Positions 48,415-57,715 of a stretch of 64,000 nucleotides of DNA are shown in pieces (the stretch's first letter is position 1; each line of letters opens with the position of its first letter). Location of the stretch: IMG/VR virus record IMGVR_UViG_3300036770_005754, positions 62,001 through 126,000 of that record; one strand, 5' to 3'. Below the pieces are notes generated by a model that had not been told where the DNA came from, did not search any database, and worked only from the letters and a program-made list of their open reading frames with translations. Position numbers and translations under genes: made by a program. The stretch is from a virus.

Positions 48415-48999
48415 TTAAGCCTCTTCTGCCTTATTGTATCTTAAAATAACAGATATCGTTGATATCTCAGATTCTCTGTAAGATATCTGCGAAGGAGTTA
48501 TTTTCTGCGGCCAACAATCATAGATCTTGTACGTCCATACTGGGTTACCAACGCCATCTAGCATTTGTAAAAAAGCATTTTTGTAGTAGTCTCTTGGTTT
48601 ACCTTGTTTAGAATCTTGTAGTATTATCATTGATTTAGCCCACCAGTTATACAAATTTTCGGCAGCGGCGTTTTTAAAACTGCCGGGTGCATTGCCTCTC
48701 AATTTCTCATAGAACGTGAATTCTATTGGGGTCCACTTATTCTTACCAGGCCTATATATCTCATCTTGCCCAGAATGGATTGTAATTTCATCTATTTCAA
48801 CAGTGGGTCTAGTGCATTTTTCAAGGTACATTAGTAAGTTCGAGTCCTTCCCTTTTCCTTCCATCGGCTCGAACACTTCTAACAAATATCTATGGTTGCG
48901 TGCTGTTTCCGATAAGTTATTTGATCCAGAGTATATCGAATCTTCCTGAAATGCGTCTTCGTCCAAACAGCTCTCTGCTGGTATGTTAAAACCTGGCAT
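48415..48999 (-). CDS. Tail tube protein paralog 2, gp19-like
   Basis: The product is 194 residues, beginning MPGFNIPAESC. It keeps RNHRYLLEVFEP, PTVEIDEITIHSGQDEIYRP and the closing CWPQKITPSQISYRESEIST followed by VILRYNKAEE of gp19-like tube proteins. AAGGA precedes the start. A strong hairpin separates it from paralog 3. Confidence 0.85.
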   Translation of the reverse strand: MPGFNIPAESCLDEDAFQEDSIYSGSNNLSETARNHRYLLEVFEPMEGKGKDSNLLMYLEKCTRPTVEIDEITIHSGQDEIYRPGKNKWTPIEFTFYEKLRGNAPGSFKNAAAENLYNWWAKSMIILQDSKQGKPRDYYKNAFLQMLDGVGNPVWTYKIYDCWPQKITPSQISYRESEISTISVILRYNKAEEA

Positions 49000-49018
49000 T
49001 CATTCGTTCCTTTATATA

Positions 49019-49046
49019 GCGAAGGCCCGGTGAACCGGGCCTTCGC
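49019..49046 (-). terminator. 12-bp hairpin between tube genes
   Basis: A perfect 12-bp GC-rich stem (49019-49030 with 49035-49046) with a 4-base loop lies after the stop of tube paralog 3. The minus strand continues TATATAAAGG with no T run. It may terminate or attenuate transcription, or stabilise the upstream tube mRNA. A second small stem (49051-49068) is beside it. Confidence 0.6.
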
Positions 49047-49072
49047 TTGAGTCGGCGACACAGCCGACATCA

Positions 49073-49651
49073 TTATGGACAGCTTGGAGAGACCGGAGAA
49101 GCACCGGGAGCAGAAGTACATGTTCTAACAGCACGATCGTACCTCATAGTCGCTTCACATGTCATTAAGTCAGTAGAAGCGTAATCAAGTTCTTGCCAAT
49201 TAATGGCCTGAGGCCAAGTACCAAGCATTTGCCATTGCTCATTAGTCTGACCAGCACCATCAAGCATCACCAGAGAAGCAGTTCTCTTATAATACCTAGG
49301 ATGCGCAACAGACAGCTGCTGCATATTCACAACAGTCTCGAGCCAGTGGTATAAACCGCGTGAGATATCAGGGTTCTGCTCAGAGTCATACCATATCATC
49401 GTAACAGGGTCCCAGTCTTGCTTACCAGCAAAACGTGCGACTTCCTGATTATGATGCATTTCCGGCTCTTCAAACTTGAAGCTGGGCCTATTTGCTTTCT
49501 CTAGTACAAGCAATTCAGCTTGCGAGAAAGTGCCTGTGCCTCGGCCCAACGTCTCAAAAACCCAACGATGCTTTCGCCGGATCTCTAGAGTATTAGAAGG
49601 GCCTTGAGAAGAATAGCCGCCACCAAATGGTTGAATGTTAAATCCTGGCAC
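49073..49651 (-). CDS. Tail tube protein paralog 3, gp19-like (GTG start)
   Basis: The product has 192 residues. The GTG at 49651 gives (M)PGFNIQPFGGG, matching the MPGF start of the other two, and has AGGAGA seven bases upstream; the ATG 33 bases earlier lies inside the end of the sheath gene. Family features are RRKHRWVFETLG, FEEPEMHHNQEVARFAGKQD, VTMIWYDSEQ and NWQELDYASTDLMTCEATMR. It directly follows the sheath gene and is followed by a hairpin, so it is the best candidate for the abundant tube subunit. Confidence 0.88.
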   Translation of the reverse strand: MPGFNIQPFGGGYSSQGPSNTLEIRRKHRWVFETLGRGTGTFSQAELLVLEKANRPSFKFEEPEMHHNQEVARFAGKQDWDPVTMIWYDSEQNPDISRGLYHWLETVVNMQQLSVAHPRYYKRTASLVMLDGAGQTNEQWQMLGTWPQAINWQELDYASTDLMTCEATMRYDRAVRTCTSAPGASPVSPSCP

Positions 49652-49676
49652 TGACGTTCTCCTGGTGAATGACCAA

Positions 49677-52547
49677 TTATCCAACTGCTGTTGCGGCCGT
49701 CACGATACCACCAGCAGCAAGCACCTCTTCAGCAGAGAAGCTAGCACCAGTTCGCAACACAACAAGATTTAAAACGATAAATTCGACAGCACGCGTGGGT
49801 TTCAAGAAGACAGAAACCCAAAGCTCATTTCTGTCGATTCTCTCAGGCGTATTGTTCGTCTCGTCGACAATCACTCTGAATGCTGTTAAACCACGACGAG
49901 CTTGGATATCGGCGAGGAATGGGTCGATCGTGGCAACTACCTGCTTCCAGAGGATCTTATCATTAGGCTCGAAGATAAAGTTACGCAACGTCCTAACAAG
50001 ATTCTTCTTTATGAAAATCAGTAGCATTCTGACATTAACACGATCAAGAGCAGACTGCGTTCTCTGCAAAGTCCTCTGACCATAAACTACGATACCGTCT
50101 TGAGGGAACTTCACAATAGGATTAACAGCATTACCAGAACCGTAAAGAAGGTCCCTTTCGCCTTGGGACGGAGTATATTCGACATCCAAAGCTGTCAGCA
50201 ATCGGCCACGACGGAGACCAGCCGGTGCGAACCACTGTTCAGCATCACGGGCAGTCCTACTGAAAACAGCAGAAACATGGCCAGACGGCGGAATCCAAAT
50301 CTCATTAGCCGAAAACTGATCGAAAACTCTCAACCAGCCCCAGTAAAGAGCACCATAACTACTATTGACAGCAGCGCGAAGGTCTGAAATCAGCATACCA
50401 TTATGCCAATCGACAACCTGCTGAGGACGAAGACCGAAAGGAGGATCAACGATGTATAACACATCACCGCGACTCTCACACATCTGAAGTGCTGTACCAA
50501 TCACAGCACCAGTGGAAAAGCCCGGAGTGACAAGCAGATTTATGTCAATAGTCTCAGGATTCTGGAAAGCATAAATACCACCAGAAGTCGCTGGATTACC
50601 AATTACCGCCGCATCAAGTTCACTCGAAAAAGCAGGATCTAACGGAATACCATTAGCCATCCCGCGAAAATGTTTCGTGTTGACCTGAGAGGGCAATCTA
50701 ACAGCGAAAGTAGAAGGATCATTGATGTTGTTGTTCAAGAACGCAGGGCGTTCTTCCCAATTCACATAGGCATTTCCATTCATCCCACCAAGAGAGGTCC
50801 CGGGATTGATGAGATTCGCAATGTATCGAGCCTGCCTCTTATCGAAACTGACATCGTCAATAGCTTCGACAGGTTGATTATTCTTATCCAAAACAGTCAA
50901 ACGATAGCGACCAGCGGAATCGCCAACACCGTCGGTAAACAGTTCGAGAGTAACACTGAAACCAGAAAGCCAAGTCCCAGCAGAGGGCGCGACAAGCCAC
51001 CCAACCACGTTCTGGAAGTAAGCGGCATCAGCAGCACAATCCGGGCCAAACGGATCGGTCTCGCAAGACAGAGGAGTGGAAGCAGTGATCTCACCAGAAT
51101 CTGGTAAAACCAGCCTATTGTCGTCGAACCCGCGATACGCTCTCTTATACGGGTAAACAATATTCAATTCTTCGGCAAACCGCAAGGTCTTCAGATTCGA
51201 ATAGTTAGCCATTATCTGTAGAGTATCTAATTGACGCCCAACAGATGTTTCAATAACAACGTGAGTATCCCCACTAGGAACAGTAATAGCATAAGAATTC
51301 CATAGCACGCCACCAGCGACCACACCAGCTGCATCTATTACCGCAGCAATAGACTCAGTAGACTGGTTCAAGCCAATGGGAACGTTGAACGAAGCTTCCG
51401 TCGTGTTAGACTCGCCAATCAAGTTGATTTTAACACGATTGTTCTGAGTCGTGATATTGTAAGGGCCAGGATCAAGACCGAGCAAGTAAGATCTTGGAAT
51501 ATCCCAAGCGTATTGCTCAGTACCACACTCAAGAGCCCAGCCTTGAGTAGACATCAACTGAATACGCTCGCCTGCGACAGTACTTCTGATCTGCGGGATC
51601 GTTGAACCATCTTCCATGGTATATTCGATGAAGATATAATCTTCACTACCAAGAAGCGCATTGGCCGCAGTGATGAAAGAATCGACCGTCGTATATGTCG
51701 CGAGCGGCATCGTATAAGTCGTCGGAGACAGATTACCATCAACAGCGATCGAGAACGAACGATTATTCGGAGCAGCACTCCAAATGAACGTATCATTCTC
51801 ATCGATCTCACCTGAAGAAACAGAGATCTCCAGAGTTAGACCATCACCAATGGAAATCGCATCAGAGGTCCCGTCTCCGTTACTATCTGCAAAATAGCCC
51901 TCGGCGACTATTGAACCGTCACTATTTCTAACGACCTGATAACCAGCGCCCACAAATTGAGCATCTTCTGACAAATTGGGTGCCGATGTGATAACCATCA
52001 CCCACGACTCGTCGGCGGAACCAGTGTAAACGCCAGTCAAAGTCCCAGAGGCGGATGTTGGACCATCTGTAGATGAAAGGTCAGCATCGCTATATTCCAC
52101 AACACTTGTTGATGCATTATGGAAAGTGAGTGGTGTTGGGTTATTGTCGACACCGTCCCCAACAGCACGCAAATTGATTCTACCATAATCAATGCCCGTA
52201 AAGAGAGGAACTCGGCCCCACCCTTTACCACGACCACCAGATGTGTCAATACAGATATCAGACAATTCCTGAGGCTGACCATCTTCGCATTCGACGCCCA
52301 CTCTCATAACATATGCCGCGTTGCCTTCTTCAAGGTATGACAACACAGCATACATCAGATAGCTCTCAGGGAATGGCTCCCCAAAAGTCTCTATGGCTTG
52401 CGTGGAGTTCGTGATTAAAATCGGAGTGTTCAGAGGGCCTTTCTTAGCGGTCCCAATAAACCCGGGCCGAAGCGGGCCAACGGCTGTTGGCAGTACGCTG
52501 ATGTCAATTTCTCTTGGGAAAACGCCGGGGCTTAAGAACACTGTCAT
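49677..52547 (-). CDS. Tail sheath protein
   Basis: The product is 956 residues, longer than T4 gp18 (659). The N-terminus FLSPGVFPREIDISVLPTAV and GFIGTAKKGPLNTPILIT with the NAAYVMRVG strand are characteristic. The C-terminal core contains VYGQRTLQRTQSALDRVNVR, MLLIFIKKNLVRTLRNFIFE followed by PNDKILWKQV and the closing EFIVLNLVVLRTGASFSAEE, which form the contractile sheath handshake. The extra 300 residues are beta-rich middle domains (about 150-520), presumably on the sheath exterior. It is directly upstream of the tube genes, the usual order. Confidence 0.95.
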   Translation of the reverse strand: MTVFLSPGVFPREIDISVLPTAVGPLRPGFIGTAKKGPLNTPILITNSTQAIETFGEPFPESYLMYAVLSYLEEGNAAYVMRVGVECEDGQPQELSDICIDTSGGRGKGWGRVPLFTGIDYGRINLRAVGDGVDNNPTPLTFHNASTSVVEYSDADLSSTDGPTSASGTLTGVYTGSADESWVMVITSAPNLSEDAQFVGAGYQVVRNSDGSIVAEGYFADSNGDGTSDAISIGDGLTLEISVSSGEIDENDTFIWSAAPNNRSFSIAVDGNLSPTTYTMPLATYTTVDSFITAANALLGSEDYIFIEYTMEDGSTIPQIRSTVAGERIQLMSTQGWALECGTEQYAWDIPRSYLLGLDPGPYNITTQNNRVKINLIGESNTTEASFNVPIGLNQSTESIAAVIDAAGVVAGGVLWNSYAITVPSGDTHVVIETSVGRQLDTLQIMANYSNLKTLRFAEELNIVYPYKRAYRGFDDNRLVLPDSGEITASTPLSCETDPFGPDCAADAAYFQNVVGWLVAPSAGTWLSGFSVTLELFTDGVGDSAGRYRLTVLDKNNQPVEAIDDVSFDKRQARYIANLINPGTSLGGMNGNAYVNWEERPAFLNNNINDPSTFAVRLPSQVNTKHFRGMANGIPLDPAFSSELDAAVIGNPATSGGIYAFQNPETIDINLLVTPGFSTGAVIGTALQMCESRGDVLYIVDPPFGLRPQQVVDWHNGMLISDLRAAVNSSYGALYWGWLRVFDQFSANEIWIPPSGHVSAVFSRTARDAEQWFAPAGLRRGRLLTALDVEYTPSQGERDLLYGSGNAVNPIVKFPQDGIVVYGQRTLQRTQSALDRVNVRMLLIFIKKNLVRTLRNFIFEPNDKILWKQVVATIDPFLADIQARRGLTAFRVIVDETNNTPERIDRNELWVSVFLKPTRAVEFIVLNLVVLRTGASFSAEEVLAAGGIVTAATAVG

Positions 52548-52604
52548 CGCTTCTACTCCATCGCCAATACTGGTGTGTTAAAATTATCTTTGACGGTTAA
52601 ACTA

Positions 52605-52859
52605 CTAACTCATCATCGCTTCTTGTCTCTCTGCGACTAGTTCACTATCGTGCAGAATTTTAATGAAGCCTTTCTTCTTAAGATTCTCCAACTGATCTTG
52701 CCGTAAATGCGCCTTAGGTAAAAGGACATCATGGCCGGGCTGTATTCTGATCTGTGATTCATTCATATAGAAATTACCACCAGGCGGCCTAGCTTGAAGC
52801 TGAATGAGCTGGCGGCTGTTGTTGTAGACTCTTATCACATGTGATCTGTTCTTCTTCAT
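52605..52859 (-). CDS. Small hypothetical protein (84 aa)
   Basis: The product has 84 residues, basic at the N-terminus, with HVIRVYNNSRQLIQLQARPP, then RIQPGHDVLLPKAHL and a helical tail LENLKKKGFIKILHDSELVA. The beta-hairpin plus QPGHDVLLP pattern occurs in small neck or sheath-adjacent proteins, but I cannot name a family. Its start overlaps the stop of the upstream gene by ATGA. Confidence 0.55.
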   Translation of the reverse strand: MKKNRSHVIRVYNNSRQLIQLQARPPGGNFYMNESQIRIQPGHDVLLPKAHLRQDQLENLKKKGFIKILHDSELVAERQEAMMS

Positions 52860-53743
52860 CTGTTAACCTTTTCTGCAGCTTTTTTAGGATCATTGATCGG
52901 CTCAAACCAGAGCTGACCACCAGGAGCACCAGTAGCCTGAGATTTTGAGGCCACCAAAATCTCTCCAAGTTTCTCTTTCAGATTCGCGACAGTACCAAGG
53001 ACAGTTTTAACAATTTTCTCGGGAAGAGGCAACCATGCTTCTGCCGCACAAGATACTTCATACCGTACATTTGCGTGTTGATCAAATCCAGTTTCTTTAT
53101 CACTAGCGTCATTGTAACCGCCAAACCTCAGCTGAACAGCACCGGCTATCTTACCATCAAACATTCTAAATTCAGCTAATGGGTTAAAACGATTTAAAAC
53201 CTGGAATAAAATGTATTCAGCATCTCTCTTCCGCTCAGCCCATATCACGAGTTTGTAATCCACTAACCACGGGGTCGGTCTGAATACCTTAGCGGCCTGA
53301 TCAGCCCTCCTGCTGAGGTATCTGACAGTCATCGCGTGATATGGCGGGCTGAATTTTTCAGGATTAAATTCAGCAGACTCCCGGCTAATTGCCGCGAGTG
53401 GTAATCTAGCACGACCCTCTTTTAAATCATCATTCCAAATCAGCAGGCTCTTATCACCACCAGAGATCTTGACTCTCATAAAACGATAAGAATCTTTAGT
53501 CGGGACTCTTATGCCGGACCAATATTGTTTCATCGCCTCATCAAGAGAACGGAAACCAGGTTGTAAAAACTCTTCCAAATGGTGTGGATAAGCTAGAAAA
53601 TCAGTGCCGTCGAAAGGGTTTCTACCGCCCTCGGCATGACTCAATTGCCTAATGGATGGAATATCTTTTAGCCCATCAGGTATATTTGGACTGTTTACAT
53701 AACCATTCGCAGAAAAATCAGAATTCCAATTATAAGTCGGCAT
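52856..53743 (-). CDS. Virion structural protein near the neck/tail junction
   Basis: The product is 295 residues from MPTYNWNSD, with GGGAGG six bases upstream; the TTG reading eight codons longer is rejected. A beta-sandwich-like part contains WLVDYKLVIWAERKRDAEYI followed by LFQVLNRFNPLAEFRMFDGK, and later VRYEVSCAAEAWLP. These resemble tail terminator or neck proteins of myophages (a DYxLxIWxxxxxDxxxxLxxxxxxFNP pattern). The C-terminus is helical. The exact T4 equivalent is not certain. Confidence 0.6.
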   Translation of the reverse strand: MPTYNWNSDFSANGYVNSPNIPDGLKDIPSIRQLSHAEGGRNPFDGTDFLAYPHHLEEFLQPGFRSLDEAMKQYWSGIRVPTKDSYRFMRVKISGGDKSLLIWNDDLKEGRARLPLAAISRESAEFNPEKFSPPYHAMTVRYLSRRADQAAKVFRPTPWLVDYKLVIWAERKRDAEYILFQVLNRFNPLAEFRMFDGKIAGAVQLRFGGYNDASDKETGFDQHANVRYEVSCAAEAWLPLPEKIVKTVLGTVANLKEKLGEILVASKSQATGAPGGQLWFEPINDPKKAAEKVNR

Positions 53744-53763
53744 ATTGTCCTCCCGATGGAGGT

Positions 53764-54054
53764 TCAACTATCTATTAACGGTATAAAATTTGCCGGATTG
53801 CGAATAGAATCCATAAACTGTCTGACCTTAGTATCAATATCATGTAACTCATCGGTATTATTAACAATTATTTGACCGGACAGTGTTAAGTTTATCTTTG
53901 GACCACTTACACTTTTACCAGATGGTACAAGTTCCAACTCAGGAGATATATCAGCGATCTTACCTATTAAGCCATTACTAATGGTATTTAAAAAAGAATG
54001 GTTCGAAGTATCGAAGCCGTCTTTATAATTAACTAGATTCTCTATATTGCCCAC
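53764..54054 (-). CDS. Small hypothetical protein (96 aa)
   Basis: The product has 96 residues with beta strands (LELVPSGKSVSGPKINLTLS, GQIIVNNTDELHDIDTKVRQ) and an N-terminal helix. The family is not recognised. It overlaps the upstream gene by 26 bases and sits in the neck/connector block. Confidence 0.5.
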   Translation of the reverse strand: MGNIENLVNYKDGFDTSNHSFLNTISNGLIGKIADISPELELVPSGKSVSGPKINLTLSGQIIVNNTDELHDIDTKVRQFMDSIRNPANFIPLIDS

Positions 54055-54661
54055 CTGTCACCACCTGTTCGTCGTCTTGAAGATCTTCTTCCGGCCTCAC
54101 AGTAATATCAGCAGTCAGAGTCTCCATCTGGCATGTCAAGTACAGCCATGTGTATCTAAAATTCCCGCTCGGAGTAGTATTCAATATTCTATAGTTTCTG
54201 GGACTTATCGCGACGGTCGCTGCATTATATGGCAACTGCACAACATCGCCTGCCCTGAGCATTCTTTCACCAACAAGATTGTTTATTTCGTGGTGGTCAA
54301 ATATTACTTCTGTCTTATTAATTATCTCCGCCCCCCAGACCTTTAATTCAGCTTCCAAAGGTTGTGGCTTAAAGTAACCTTTGATTTTAATTGGGTTCCA
54401 GTATGTCGGGTCTGCATCCTCATCCCATACGCTATCGAAATCTGCATTGTCAGTTCTCAAATAGATCGTCACTTCAGCACCAGATACTTGTATCATCTCC
54501 CTAACTTGGGACCTAGCCATGCGTATGTCGGCTGACTGGTTGTCATGTATGGCTACTGGCGTATGTCGTTGTTCGACATCTGACCTATTAGTCGCCAGAA
54601 TCGTATTAAAGGTATCTGGGTCAACTTGCCCAGTATTGATTGCGAATCTGTGTATTGTCAT
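54029..54661 (-). CDS. Neck/connector-type protein
   Basis: The product is 210 residues. YWNPIKIKGYFKPQPLEAEL followed by WGAEIINKTEVIFDHHEINN, GERMLRAGDVVQLPYNA and FRYTWLYLTCQMETLTADIT form a beta-rich body resembling head-tail connector or adaptor proteins of large myophages. No catalytic motif is present. The assignment is by pattern and location only. Confidence 0.5.
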   Translation of the reverse strand: MTIHRFAINTGQVDPDTFNTILATNRSDVEQRHTPVAIHDNQSADIRMARSQVREMIQVSGAEVTIYLRTDNADFDSVWDEDADPTYWNPIKIKGYFKPQPLEAELKVWGAEIINKTEVIFDHHEINNLVGERMLRAGDVVQLPYNAATVAISPRNYRILNTTPSGNFRYTWLYLTCQMETLTADITVRPEEDLQDDEQVVTGGQYRESS

Positions 54662-54664
54662 ACA

Positions 54665-55297
54665 TTATTTTTGAGCATCAACGCCCCAAGGCGGAACCCT
54701 AGGTAGTACACCGACCCCCGGCGGAAATCCGCCCTCTTCTCTATATGGATCATTCACTGGGGCAGGTATATCCTTAAAATCGGGCGATGGGCAGTACCCC
54801 ATGCCTATAATATCACATGCGTCATAATTTTCTTCGAGTGGTAGTTCGTCATTAGCTAACTTACGCAATTCCTCATACCAGTCGACATATCTATCACATG
54901 GGCAATTTATATTAACTGGTGGTAATACTAGCCATTTTTGCCTTCTGTTGCCTCTATTGAAGTTATTTCCGAACTTAACGTACGATCCAGGTATATGTTG
55001 TAGAGCGTCATCAAGATCTACCAATGAATTCCCGCATCTGTTTTTGGACAGATATATTGATAATGTGGCTGATGATAATGAAGAAGTTGGTTCGCAACCG
55101 GGGACTAAGATCTTGTTATTAGCCAGGACTTCTAATTGTAGGCTGTATTGTATCTTATCTTGCTGTGGCGATGTTAGATAATAGCAATGTAAAAGATTAA
55201 ATCTATCGACTGAGCTACTTAAATTGTCTGGCGGTGTTACCATTACTGTGAATGGTCTTCCCCACTGGAGCATACTGCTCCGTTGTGCCGCTGTCAT
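54665..55297 (-). CDS. Hypothetical structural protein (210 aa)
   Basis: The product has 210 residues. It starts with beta strands (WGRPFTVMVTPPDNLSSSVD), contains Cys pairs (VNINCPCDRYVDW), and ends in a Pro/Gly-rich tail (EEGGFPPGVGVLPRVPPWGV). The family is not recognised. Its start overlaps the stop of the fibre gene by ATGA. Confidence 0.5.
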   Translation of the reverse strand: MTAAQRSSMLQWGRPFTVMVTPPDNLSSSVDRFNLLHCYYLTSPQQDKIQYSLQLEVLANNKILVPGCEPTSSLSSATLSIYLSKNRCGNSLVDLDDALQHIPGSYVKFGNNFNRGNRRQKWLVLPPVNINCPCDRYVDWYEELRKLANDELPLEENYDACDIIGMGYCPSPDFKDIPAPVNDPYREEGGFPPGVGVLPRVPPWGVDAQK

Positions 55298-56472
55298 TGG
55301 AATTTGCCTCTGGTTGCTGTTGTGCCATCATCACTTACATTAGCTGTCGCCACTGATGTTACCGCATCATCTCTAAAGACAGTTTGTGTGTTCGAGGTCT
55401 GTGTTAGCCGATTCTTAGCGAGCATGAATAACCAGCTAATTTTATCTTTCAAGCTACTATTTGATGCTGGGACAGATGTTGGTTCGGCACAATCATCAAT
55501 TGCTATGGCACTAACAATTTGGTCTTTGACCTGTTCTGGAGTGATGGTTGCCAGTCCGAATCGAATTGCGCTTATAATGTCTGTATTGATCTCTTGAACA
55601 TTGCTATCCATTCGTCCATCTATTAGAGAATCTGGTAGACGCGATTGTATATTCTGTGTGTCTTCCTCAATATCGTTCACTTGTAGTGTCGTTGCTAGAC
55701 CGGCCTGAATGTCTGTGATTGTATGGACATGGCTCTGTGGCAAGATCAAAACAACATCGCCAGCCTGCGGAGCGGATGTCAGAGGATCTTCAAGTACAAC
55801 GGTGACTGTCATGTCTCCGTTGTTGGTCCACGTGAGGATTGGGCTGTTCTGAAGCGCTATGTTCGCTGTACCTTCCTCGAAGTACAAAACAGAATGCTTC
55901 ATCGCACCTGTCGGGTAGTCCACTCCTGTGAGATTGAAAGTAGTTACGGTCGGTGCCGGTGAAGCAGCAACCGTACCGTCGATAGTGGCACTGGCCTTCC
56001 TAATATGATTTATCGTCCATCCGAGACTACCCGGTATCAGGTGCTGACTGATCATTTCGTCTGAAACAGCGTCGGCTATTTCGGCTGCGGTTGGTGCCCC
56101 AAATCGTGCGGTCTGATAATCGACTGCATCGAGAGCAATCAGCAAATTCACGACGGCCATATTTGTCGCACCGCGGAATTGAAGTGCCACTTCGTTGCCA
56201 CCGTCAAGTGCTGCATCCGGAATGCCGATCTCATACCAACCTGGCATGTTGGTATTATCGACCGCGACGAACCCGCCGCTGGTCCATGTGCCGAGCGTTG
56301 CGGTTGCCAGTGTGATCTGCACCTCGTTGTTGAGGTCTCCGGCGTAGTAATAGGCCACAAGTCCGCTGGAGTTGTACACCAGATTTGCCAGCCCGCTGCC
56401 GTCTGTTTTGCTCGTGTCGGCAATGAATATCAGCCGCCGCACTGATGTTGATCCGCGTTTGATTGGCCTCAC
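55294..56472 (-). CDS. Tail fibre or baseplate appendage protein, mosaic
   Basis: The product has 392 residues. The N-terminal third is a beta-sandwich (RLIFIADTSKTDGSGLANLV, TNMPGWYEIGIPDAALDGGN followed by EVALQFRGATNMAVVNLLIA) of the BppU-like kind found at fibre N-termini. The helical C-terminal part has HTITDIQAGLATTLQVNDIE and PEQVKDQIVSAIAIDD. The DNA of the N-terminal part is GC-rich (about 55% in a hand-counted line) and the C-terminal part AT-richer, so the gene looks like a recombinant of two sources. Confidence 0.6.
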   Translation of the reverse strand: MRPIKRGSTSVRRLIFIADTSKTDGSGLANLVYNSSGLVAYYYAGDLNNEVQITLATATLGTWTSGGFVAVDNTNMPGWYEIGIPDAALDGGNEVALQFRGATNMAVVNLLIALDAVDYQTARFGAPTAAEIADAVSDEMISQHLIPGSLGWTINHIRKASATIDGTVAASPAPTVTTFNLTGVDYPTGAMKHSVLYFEEGTANIALQNSPILTWTNNGDMTVTVVLEDPLTSAPQAGDVVLILPQSHVHTITDIQAGLATTLQVNDIEEDTQNIQSRLPDSLIDGRMDSNVQEINTDIISAIRFGLATITPEQVKDQIVSAIAIDDCAEPTSVPASNSSLKDKISWLFMLAKNRLTQTSNTQTVFRDDAVTSVATANVSDDGTTATRGKFQ

Positions 56473-57143
56473 TGATCTACTCCTCCGCGGATGTTCACGG
56501 GGCGGAATCCGCCGCCGGATGATTTTGCGATGCCTGTGTCTTGGATTGAGCCGATAGCCCCTAGATTGCTGCTGCCGGTCGTGTAGGTTTGGCTCACGGC
56601 AGAAACAGACGCGACAGCCGCGTTTGTGTCGTGCAAGACGATTTTTGTGGCCGATGTGCCCGCTTGCACTGCCCGATTCGTGTAGCCGCTTGGGGCTGAA
56701 TCAATTGTACTTGCAGGCTGATTTGTCATTGCAGCCGCCACAACCCACTGATCTGGCGTCAAAATCCCGGCAGTATCTCCCGTTGCCGGCATTGCTGGCC
56801 AACTCAGCGTCGTCCCTCCTGTTGAAGACACGCCAGTGAATCTTGCTGGTCCCATGAGGATATAATTTGCATCATCCCGATACACACCGCAAATTATAGT
56901 AACGGCGTTTGTCCACGTGCCGCTTGTTTCGGATGCCGATGCTGCAATCTTATAGGCAACCGTCAACGATCGTCCGTTGCCGTCGAATGCATATCGGACA
57001 TGCAATCTAAGCCAGCCTGTAGGTGGCGTGATTTGTGCCGTCGTGCTGGCGCAAACCATCACCAGCAAATCGCCGGCCTGATGCGTGGGCAGCGTCAAAC
57101 TGTTCGCCTCTGCAGATGCTGCACCAACGAAAGAGATCGTCAT
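56469..57143 (-). CDS. Jelly-roll/Ig-like appendage protein in GC-rich cassette
   Basis: The product has 224 residues, Ala/Thr/Ser-rich and beta. FVGAASAEANSLTLPTHQAG followed by DLLVMVCAST and PTGWLRLHV is a common opening of small phage and environmental beta-sandwich proteins. No signal peptide was seen. It is joined to both neighbours by ATGA overlaps and its codons are GC-rich, unlike the flanking genes. A fibre-tip or decoration role is likely. Confidence 0.55.
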   Translation of the reverse strand: MTISFVGAASAEANSLTLPTHQAGDLLVMVCASTTAQITPPTGWLRLHVRYAFDGNGRSLTVAYKIAASASETSGTWTNAVTIICGVYRDDANYILMGPARFTGVSSTGGTTLSWPAMPATGDTAGILTPDQWVVAAAMTNQPASTIDSAPSGYTNRAVQAGTSATKIVLHDTNAAVASVSAVSQTYTTGSSNLGAIGSIQDTGIAKSSGGGFRPVNIRGGVDQ

Positions 57144-57715
57144 TGCGTCACCGTAGCCGCTGCCAGAAACGCGGCTTTAACCGTGTCTATGGTGCGATCC
57201 GGATTAGAGAGAGCAGGCTGAATCGTCTCGTTGAGAGCGTTTGCTGCCCATGCGTCGGCCGCTGATGTGCGGGCTGCGTCCGATTTCTGCTGTGCAAACT
57301 GCTCCGCTGTCAGGTCTTTGAACGGCCGTCCGCCGTCAAGCCGGTAAAACGAATCAATCGTCTCCGACTGATCGCCACCGAGGATCTGGGCGATGCCAGT
57401 GATCACAGCATGCACTCTACCTGCAGGTCCTGGCTGTGTGGTGCGAAGGTCGCCGCCTTCCAGCATAAGGGCTTTAAGGTCTCTCAATCCCGCCTGCATA
57501 GCACTAGACAACTGCCCAGCCTGCAGCATCTCCTGCAATGTGCCGAACCAAGCCGATCCGTCGTAGGCAAGTAGAGCGGGGTCACGATCTTGCCGCAGCC
57601 ACCGCCGGACAGAGGGCGCCGCGATGTTCGAGCGGCTGAGCGTCTGCAATGTTGCGACGATCTCAGCGTCTGTTCCTGTCAGCCCAAAGGATTGTGCGGC
57701 TTCAATGGCGTTCAT
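57140..57715 (-). CDS. Helical protein in GC-rich fibre cassette
   Basis: The product has 191 residues, Ala-rich and helical (LSSAMQAGLRDLKALMLEGG, KSDAARTSAADAWAANALNE). The family is not recognised. Its DNA is about 60% GC in a hand-counted line, against about 40% for typical genes of this phage. It may be a fibre assembly or linker protein that moved in with its two downstream neighbours. Confidence 0.5.
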   Translation of the reverse strand: MNAIEAAQSFGLTGTDAEIVATLQTLSRSNIAAPSVRRWLRQDRDPALLAYDGSAWFGTLQEMLQAGQLSSAMQAGLRDLKALMLEGGDLRTTQPGPAGRVHAVITGIAQILGGDQSETIDSFYRLDGGRPFKDLTAEQFAQQKSDAARTSAADAWAANALNETIQPALSNPDRTIDTVKAAFLAAATVTQ

